DNA from: Meconema thalassinum
Lineage: Eukaryota; Arthropoda; Insecta; Orthoptera; Tettigoniidae
Direction of reading: 5' to 3'
NCBI GenBank assembly: GCA_946902985.2
Contig: OX336389.2
Location: 1,012,181,441-1,012,245,440, forward strand
DNA: 64,000 nt
Shown here: positions 55,901-64,000 of the stretch, piece by piece
How the letters are laid out: every line of letters starts with the position of its first letter
Numbering within the stretch: the stretch's first letter is position 1
Notes under the pieces: model-generated
Seen by the model: only the letters and a program-made list of their open reading frames with translations
What the model was told of the DNA's origin: nothing
Databases searched by the model: none
Made by a program: the position numbers and the translations under genes

Positions 55901-56750
55901 ACAATCGTCGCAATCGTTGATTTAGATAAATTTTACAATATGCAGATTTTAGTGGATTTTTAAACGCAGATATAAGATCACCGTCAATGAAAATTTCAGT
56001 ACATGCCTCGTGATTTTGCAAAGGAAAACGGTGACCATCTGGTCAGTCCAGCTACATGTTTTACTGTCACTCAAAACTTTGCGAAATGTTGCTAATCGCA
56101 CCAATTTGTGCACTAATGCATTTATCACTAGCTCGTGGCGTGTATAAATGTTCACGCGACGCTTATTTCACGTATTCGTAGTGTAATCTCACACGGTAAT
56201 ATAATAAATTTGCCGGCGCAGGGGGCTCGTAAACGCTCGTTCACAAATAGAGTAGTGTCTTCCATCCTGAAGATCCGGTTCAAGCACAAAAACGTAGTCG
56301 TGTAGCAACTGAAAAACCATCCTTCGCATATCTGTGAGGTAAAATATACACTTGTAACAGCGAAGAAAACAAAAATGGGTGTAGATAAGTGCCAAAACCT
56401 TCAATTTATTTAATCAATACTCATAAATTATGAATCATCACCAGAAATATCTCCTCGTCTCTAGGAGTCTAAATGTTCAACGCTGAGGTCAAAATGGGTG
56501 ATAGTGACCAGCTCAAAGCAGTCACAGTGCGTTTCGGCCGTCGTCAGGCGTAATGCCAACTTGATATAAACTGGTCATCAATCAGACATGAGCCTTACCG
56601 GCTTAATACATACACACTAAAGTACACGGGGCTAAATAACCACGACGTCCAAGTCCCTCAAATAAAGTAACAACGGAAGTTTCAAGATTCAAAGACTTAC
56701 AATTCATTTCGGCTCCCAGTGCCCTAAAATAGCTAATACACTGACCATGC
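52961..56750. other. Long AT-rich non-coding stretch
   Basis: Almost 3.8 kb without a recognisable gene, transposase or SINE. It has a TTC microsatellite at about 55602-55629. Short frames have no domains. It could be intron or old decayed transposon sequence. Confidence 0.45.
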
Positions 56751-57012
56751 TTTCTGGTGTAGTGGGTAGCAATTGTTGGCTCCCACCCTTGAGGTCCCGG
56801 GTTCGATACGTGGCTCTAACAATAATTGAAATGTTTTGGTATGGTCTTGTACAAGGTCTCCTTGCCTCGTAATGCCATTTGAAAACTTGCTGTGCTGGAA
56901 GGGGGAGGAGAAAGAAAATGCCTTCCCTACCGAACGTTAACTCTGAGGATACCTGGTTAGTGATCCCTTGTCGTAGCCAAGGACTCTGCCATTTGTGGAT
57001 ACAGCACTCTTC

Positions 57013-57051
<39 letters not shown>
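56751..57051 (+). mobile_element. tRNA-derived SINE with ATT tail
   Basis: Head TTTCTGGTGTAGTGGGTAGC with B-box GGGTTCGATACG. The body has GGTATGGTCTTGTACAAGG and GTTAACTCTGAGGATACCTG. The tail is an ATT run at 57014-57051. The long minus-strand frame across it is an artefact of the microsatellite and SINE. Confidence 0.75.
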
Positions 57052-57052
<1 letters not shown>

Positions 57053-57594
57053 GGCATAACTATTGGTTTTCTTGTTACTCTTGGAGATAAAAACATCATT
57101 GCAAAAATTAGATATGTTGTATGTTTCTTGTTTTCCGTCCATCTGCAGCATTCGACCTGTTCTTCCTCTTGAGGCCGGCAGTCATCCACCAATAAGTCAT
57201 TCAAGATTTTAACCATTGTTCCGCGCCAGTAACGTAATGCTGTCATAGTTTACTTTTTGTGCGCATTTCTTACCGTTGCCCACATTTTTAGATGCAAGTT
57301 ATTAACCATGTCGTGGTCGATTGAAGTACGAAAACCAGTCTTTGCAATTATATTGGAAAAGGTATATCATATTGATCATTCCTCAGACGGGAGGTGTTTT
57401 GAAAGTGCATGCCAAAAGGACTTGTGAAGATAGAACGATTTTTAACAAACACCGCAATTGGGTCCAGGGGAACGCGTATACAGCATATATACGCTGTACA
57501 GCTCATAGCTGGCGTATTACGGGGGACGCGTGGCCGTAGTGACGGCACATTGGCTTTAGCCATGTGGCGCTATTTCCCAAATTAAGCAGCTACT

Positions 57595-57690
57595 CAGTTG
57601 TACTCCGGCAGAGCCGGAAATCGAACCCTGGGCCTCCTGGGTTAGAGGTAGGTGAGAGGTAATCGTGCTGTCCCTACAACACCCAGTCAA
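57595..57690 (-). repeat. tRNA-like sequence, probable SINE head
   Basis: The minus strand reads GGGTGTTGTAGGGACAGCAC, then CCTCTAACCCAGGAGGCCC, then a B-box GGGTTCGATTTCC. The acceptor stem does not pair well. Confidence 0.4.
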
Positions 57691-59522
57691 CTGATCAAAG
57701 GGACCAGATGCGGTAAAAGGTTCAAGTTTTCAGAGATTAGGGTGTCAAAATGATGTTTGGTTCTATACCCGTATTACCTACCATTACCTGTTGAAATCCC
57801 TCGATGACAGCTGGATCGTAGAACCTGAAAATCCCCGGCTAGAAAAACCCCCAGATCCTACCAACAAGTAAAGGGATAATAGGGTAACAAGTAATCCTCA
57901 CAGATTGAAGAAAAATATCTAGCTCATAGAACACGAGATTCCACAAAAAGGAATATCTCAAGAGGGTGGTATACCCTAGAAATACCTAGCGGTGGCCTTC
58001 TTAACGCGACCTTCCATCACCTCTATATAGCATCTCGCAATAAATTTAAAATCAGAAAAAGAGACAATTTATTTCAAGAATAAACATGATAAAAACAAAA
58101 TAGCAATGTCGTCAAATCGACTTGGTAATCCACAAAAGGACCGTGGATTGAAATAAAAGAATTTGGCACGAGGTTCAGAAAAAAATAAGTGACCACGATT
58201 AGATATACATTTCAATTTCCTCCAACAAAATTTCTTGAAATGATCCCACAAAATAAATGAAAATATTGGATCCACTTCGCTTATATACTTATCTAAATCA
58301 TGATGAATAGCAGTTATTATTCCATACATTTATTATAATTATTATCATTATTATTATTAAATGCTGTTCACTTATTTATATAATATTTACATATGTTACA
58401 TTCTATACACTTACGTGAAACCAATCTTAATTGCTTCTGTTACTGACTTGCCTACGACATTCGCATCTTATAATATTTAGTGAATTATCAATGTGTTTTA
58501 GTCCAATCCTGGTTAATTCCAACGAGCGGTTAAGCTTAGCAGAATGTTTAGTTAAATTCAATATTTAATAAATATATATCATAATTAATATAATTGTTCT
58601 GGCATCGTTATCCAAACTCCAATTGTAATACTTCAACTGATAATCCACTTAACTGTAGCAATGCTGTGCTCAGTATAATGTATGATCACCACGAAGGTCT
58701 ATTCTGACATTAATAGACAGCTGATCATGTCTCCTGGGACATTCTATTACAACCACACTTGGGTTCAATTCAACAAACATCTGGTGTAAGACTTCACTAA
58801 GTCTGAACACGATTGACTCTAACTGGCTCAATCCAATACATTAGGAAGCTTCAGCAAGCTTAATACCTTAAACAACAATTATAATCAGCAATATCAATAG
58901 TTATGCCTAATATACAAATATGCGTGCACCCTGAATTGTTGACCATCAATCCTTACTTCACTATTTCATTAATCAGATTATCACAACACCAAAAATCGTG
59001 CCGAAGAAAATAATTAAACCTGTAGCACGTTACTGACATTTTTTTATTGCGGCTTTCAAATAAATACCACAAAGGCCTAGAAATCTTGTCTTACAATTAT
59101 ATAATACATCATGAGTTACAAATAGAATCATTGACTTGTAGTAAGTCTTCCCTGGGATTTGCCTTTCAATCGCTTGGATATTCATCAAATACGCTGTTAT
59201 ATTTCCACAAGCTGTTGCATTAATAGCAATTATGTTAATTTAGTTTACTTCTCAATTTAATCGTCTGTGTAACATCATAATTATAAACTCCACTCAGTAT
59301 ACGAGGCTCTAAATAAAAGTCGAGACTGATCCACCCAAAGATGCGGCTGTCCCTGACTTCAACGAACTCGAAAATACCGATAGATAACACCTACACTATG
59401 GATCCAGGTTGACAACTAAGGCTAAACGACTGTTGATCCATTAGGGTTATCCATCAATAAAATCTCGCTCCCACAATCCAATTGCATTCTCAAAATAATT
59501 GAGAAAATGATTAAAGCCTCTT
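57691..59522. other. AT-rich non-coding stretch
   Basis: No recognised gene. A block at 57825-57850 (CCCGGCTAGAAAAAC) recurs at 26878-26892, suggesting a minor shared repeat. Confidence 0.4.
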
Positions 59523-59856
59523 GAAGCCTCCGTGGCTTAGGCGGCAGCACGCCGGCCTCTCACCGCTGGATCCGTGGTTCAAATCCCGGTCACTCCATGT
59601 GAGATCTGTGCTGGACAAAGCGGAGGCAGACAGGTTTTTCTCCGGGTACTCCGGTTTTCCCTGTCAAAATTTCATTCCAGCAACACTCTCCACTATCATT
59701 TCATTTCATCTGTCATTCATTTAATCATTGCCCCAGAGGAGTGCGTCAGGCCTCGGCAGCCGGCACAGTTCATATCCTCGCCGCTAGATGGGGGCTTCAT
59801 TCATTCCATTCCTGACCCGGTCGGAGACCGGAAGCAGGCTGTGGATTTTCATTTTC
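59523..59856 (+). mobile_element. tRNA-derived SINE, family A, full length
   Basis: Head GAAGCCTCCGTGGCTTAGGC with B-box GGTTCAAATCC. The 3' end is GTGGATTTTCATTTTC. A perfect 13-bp duplication ATTAAAGCCTCTT lies at 59510-59522 and 59857-59869. It is very similar to the copy at 19701-20035. Confidence 0.94.
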
Positions 59857-59869
59857 ATTAAAGCCTCTT

Positions 59870-60913
59870 ATATCAACTGACTCAAATAACTTCCTAATAT
59901 CAAAGTGATGATAATAAATCAATGTTCCTCATCTATACGATCGTTTACGAGAACGTGTATGCAAATCGAAGTGTACACGAGACACTAGAACCCTGCTTAT
60001 AATAAGCACAAATAACTATATTCCTATACAAAAATACGAAGTTCTTCCCCTACCTGTTGATCTTCACGACATTGAGAATATGCATATCAATTTAAATAAA
60101 TACTACAATTACTGAAAGCTAATAACCAAAATTAATACTACACAAAGGATGCGTTCATTATTTGAACCAAAATCCTGGTTGAACAGAAGGTCAGTCTCGA
60201 AACAGACATCGAACCTGGGCCTTTGCTTTACCATAACATAGTATGCTCCTTCTTAAACGCCGGTGCTAGAATTAGGACACCTCCCATGCTCGTTCTGCAT
60301 CTGGTCCTACCTTGCGTATCACCATGGCCTCGTGAATGTTCTCCGCACTAGGTTAGATAAACACGATTCTCCCGGATTAAGTTCGTCACTTTGTCACAAT
60401 GTGAAGGCAAACGCGAGTAACCACTAATAAATTCCATGTTCGAAATGGTCGCTTTACTATTTCGACTCATGCTTGTAAAGTCTGAAGTAGCATGGAGTCC
60501 GCTTCTAGAAAGCATGGCAGGAAAATGTAGTCGCACGATGCTCCCACTATCGCCTTGAATGCAGTGCCACTATCACATCTTAGCCGGCCATAATACGGCT
60601 TCAAAAGTCATTTCAAACCTTCCCTCCGACGTCTCCGATGATAATACGTCGTACATAGAGAGAATATTACACATAGCAAATGTATTCTTGATATCGGCTT
60701 GTGTTCGGATAAGATTTAATCACAGCCGTATCCCCGTGAAAATGTATAACTCGCCTGCACGTAATGGCGGCTCGAAACGTGGACACTGCTCAAACAGATT
60801 ACTCCGCGTGTCCTGCCATTGAAAAATGTACAAGTCCATTTATCCGCACAATATGGGCTGAACATAATGTTCAAGTCCCATTTTATTAACTTTTCTATAA
60901 GTTCAGATGATAA
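59870..60913. other. Non-coding stretch
   Basis: No recognised gene. A weak tRNA-like piece (ACATCGAACCTGGGCC, 60207-60222) may be another inverted SINE head. Confidence 0.4.
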
Positions 60914-62306
60914 AACAAGAAGTTCCGTTAAGAACTATACAGCCTACTTTTCATGCCAATGATTATTCTACAGAATATGAACCTATCTAGAATAATGACG
61001 AAATTAAGTTGCTAATATCGAAATTTCCAATTAGTTCGAAATACTGTATACCTGGCATAATGTATCCTAATAGAGCACTACAGTTGGCAGCCCTGATGAC
61101 TGAATATATTCTTAGTTCCATCTCTTAAGGTACAAAATACAAAATTTGGTTGAAGTCCAAGGAATCGCATGGACGTTACATGCAGTTAAACATTGGATCT
61201 AACAGCGCGCGTAAAATCATGTTGGCAACAATGTCGTGCATGTATTGGTCAGAAATAATCTGAAATAATATGATCTATTGTTGTGCCAATTTTGAATGAA
61301 ATCCATTAGTTAGTATAGAAGTTACATGCATTTTAAAATTGGACCTATCAGCAGGCTTAGAATCATGTTGGCAGCACTGACGTATATTAGTTACTCCAAA
61401 TTCGTCTAGAATGCCAGGTACTATACGTGTGCAAATTTTAGAGCTATTGGCTTGCATACTTTCTGATATATTGATATTAGGGTAACAAAAATAGGGACAG
61501 CACATATTAACAGTTGGCAGCCCTGGTTGCTCCTTAGAATACGCATAGTCATATCTGTTATGGTACACATAACACATACGAAATTTGGTTGAAATCCAAA
61601 TGATAGTATGGAAGTTGCATGTATTTAAAGTTGGACCTGTCAGCAGGCTTAGAATCATGTTGGTAGCACTGACGTATATAAGTTACTCCAAATTAATATA
61701 GAATGTCAGGTACTATACGTGTGTATAGTTTAAAGCTGTCGGCTTGCATACTTTCTGATATATTGGTATTTGGATAAAATAAATTAGGAGCATTTATTAA
61801 CAGTTGGCAGCCCTGGTAGGTCTTAAGAATACGCTCAGTCATATCTGGTTATGTACACATACAACATACGAAATTTGGTTGAATTCCAATTGATAGTGTA
61901 GAAGTTATATGCATTTAAAAATTGGACCTATCAGGAGGCTTATAATCATTTTGGCAACACTGCCATGTTTGGCCTCCTGGAAATTAAACTGAAATAGTAT
62001 GGTCTGTACGTGTGCCAATTTTGAAATAGCTCCTATTCATACTTTCCAAGATATCCAACATGGAGCTCAAATTTCAATTGCGATTTTTTAGCAGTTGGTA
62101 GCACTGACATCATTTTCAAATATGGCCGTGAGTTATTCAGGTGTAGATCTTTACTTCTACCAAATTTTGTTTCGATTGCTGCAGCCGTTTAGGAGTTGAT
62201 AGGGGGGGACACACACACAGCCAGCCAGACAGACAGACAGACATTTGCCCGATCTCATAAGTCTACTTTTTTCTCATTTTTGCAAAATGTGAAAAGTAGG
62301 CTAAAA
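60914..62306 (-). mobile_element. F2 element copy b (1393 bp)
   Basis: An inverted counterpart of 40836-42224. The 3' module hairpin AGTTCCGTTAAGAACT is at 60921-60936, after AACAAGA. The 5' module at the right has CAGCCGTTTAGGAGTTGATAG, a G tract, a CAGA microsatellite (about 62222-62242) and the stem ending GAAAAGTAGGCTAAAA at about 62306. Core motifs GTTGGCAGCCCTG (61085, 61512, 61803) and AATCATGTTGGCA repeat as in copy a. Length differs from copy a by only 4 bases. Confidence 0.82.
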
Positions 62307-64000
62307 AATCATCTTACGTCTATGCGACTAACATGCAACTTCGGTATTTGCGTGCGAACGAATTTCACTTCACTCCGCTGTCTCAATAATCCCGACCGAC
62401 GTCTCAGCTATTTCTCTCTTGCTGTCGTGCATGCAGGTATTAGGAAAACATCAATCTCCCCCACTCCTGTCGTCTCAGATCGATTATAATCTCTTCCGGT
62501 TTGAGTATATACATATTATCTACTTCAGATTACCAAACATTTATATGTAATTGCCTTCTGCTATATAATTGTTCATTCTGACATATACAGTACCTCGTAT
62601 TCGGCTTTTAATATCTTTTAAACAATATGAATCTTTCTTAAGTGCTGAGATCAATGCGAGATATGTCGTAATCGAATGGGTTATTGATCGCTATCTCTTC
62701 GGTTTCTTCCGGACTAGCTCGGTGGCTAGTCATACGGTCACGAGCCGAACTCCTCCCACTGGCTAGCAGCTGGCCAGAGCGAACGCGCTCGCCATGTCAC
62801 AAAGCCGTACTCGGAAATATCTCAACTTACAAACCTCAAAATAACGGTACAGTACCCTTCAGATTAAACAATCATCTCGGCATATAGTTCGTTTACTATA
62901 ACTTTGTACTTTTTGACAGTTCTCGCGGGAACGAATAGTCCTACAGAACATATCAATCCGCCGCTACCACGTGCATTCCAGCCAATGAGCCATCACCCAC
63001 ATGGCAGCCAACAATGGCCGCTGTATTCCGTCAAGGGGTGAACAGCTGTTATGAGTTCCCTAAACCTACATTCATCTCGCAATATCAATGCATTGCCCTT
63101 TTTAAAGTAACCTTGTATTTCTTTGTGGCATTTTTCAAATAATCGTTCTAACAGCACACCTAAAACCCACTGACGGCTCGCTGACAGAATGTTACATCAT
63201 TGGGCACGCTATGACACAGCAACAGATAACTTAAATGTTAGAGTGGAATGAATTTTAGGCTCATCATTCCACAGCTCAAGGGACATGCTTGCTAAGGTAT
63301 GGTGTAAGATTGTCCTTAAGACGATAAGATCATTACTTGACCTGTTGGATTGATATTAAAATACAACGTACGAACAATATCACAATTTAAGTTACCTTTT
63401 AGGCCTACACTACAACTCATATTTTAGGCCTAATTTTTTGCACGAATCATGCCATATACAAATTATTCACCAGGCCAATATCCTTGGGGAAATCAATAGT
63501 TCTGCTGCCTTTTCTTTTACCTTCAAAACGAGAGAAATACAATAAATATTTTGAACAAGAAATTCCGTATCTGCTTCCGACTCGATGGTCTAAACAAAGA
63601 TGTCCGACCTGGAGATCTCTCGGGCTACATATTTACTCAACATTTAAGATAACCACAATATATTTATCCGAAAAGTGAACACGCGTTCAAATGGAAATAA
63701 TACTTTCAGATGACTTTGCGCAATATTATCAATTATTATAATAATAATTATTATTATTTAATATAATTACCACGTTATCTGCACAGGCGGATGAGCACGG
63801 TAAAGCGTCCATTACTAACCGCACACCCATGCCACGAGCACGTGGAAGTTCAGTTTGATAATGCAACTTTACAGTCTGGCCGACGGAATATGTTGCCAAT
63901 ATATTCACAATTACAGGGACAAGCGAAAAAATAAACTGAAAAAACTTACATGTGATTAAAACACGTACTGTATATAATTATTTGTTATGGACTACAGGTT
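62307..64000. other. Non-coding stretch
   Basis: No recognised gene. An AT-only, partly palindromic block (TTATTATAATAATAATTATT) lies at about 63730-63755. Confidence 0.45.

Noticed and set aside
56704..57246. A 180-codon minus-strand frame
   Set aside because: It runs through a SINE and its ATT microsatellite (a run of Ile codons), so its openness is compositional.

Overview
This is a eukaryotic nuclear window dominated by transposable elements and repeats. No complete host gene can be shown. Several features point to a large-genome insect, most plausibly an orthopteran (cricket or katydid type) or another polyneopteran. These are the AT-rich, intron-like background, several tRNA-derived SINE families, RTE-like LINEs whose endonuclease resembles proteins often mis-named craniofacial development protein 2-like, Tc1/mariner and hAT elements, and gypsy-like LTRs. 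The taxon is an inference from repeat style; no species marker was found.

Layout. 1-715: PPT and 3' LTR of an LTR retrotransposon that appears to sit inside a LINE. 716-7790: two direct copies of one RTE-like LINE on the minus strand. The second carries an apparently intact Tc1-like transposon (6148-7616) with perfect 36-bp TIRs, and the first LINE copy preserves the empty target site. 8.2-11.3 kb: a perfect 18-bp hairpin, a helix-turn-helix scrap and an envelope-like ORF with a C-terminal membrane anchor. 11.4-14.3 kb: a non-autonomous hAT-like element inserted at the stop codon of a 69-codon ORF, then interspersed repeats. 15.9-23.4 kb: SINEs with target site duplications (TSDs), a second hAT-like element and a broken hAT transposase. 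28.9-34.0 kb: two head-to-tail copies of an unusual ~1.5-kb element (here F1) built from nine ~147-bp monomers. One F1 copy is split by a Tc1-like transposon whose own TIR is split by a LINE fragment. 34-45 kb: SINEs, a hAT scrap, LINE remnants, a solo LTR, and a ~1.39-kb element (F2) that shares its ends with F1 but has a different core. 45-64 kb: a third Tc1-like relic, more SINEs, a partial F1 copy, and an inverted F2 copy at 60.9-62.3 kb.

Possible host sequence is limited to weak candidates: a 73-codon phase-0 exon at 36333-36551, two divergent first exons around 43.1-43.5 kb, a short presequence-like first exon at 23982-24031, and the 69-codon ORF at 12107-12316. None is recognised by family.

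The most interesting signal is the F1/F2 set. Two element types share terminal hairpin modules, a microsatellite and a poly-C tract, but carry unrelated tandem-repeat cores. Copies of one type have near-constant length, as expected of mobile units that exchange cores.
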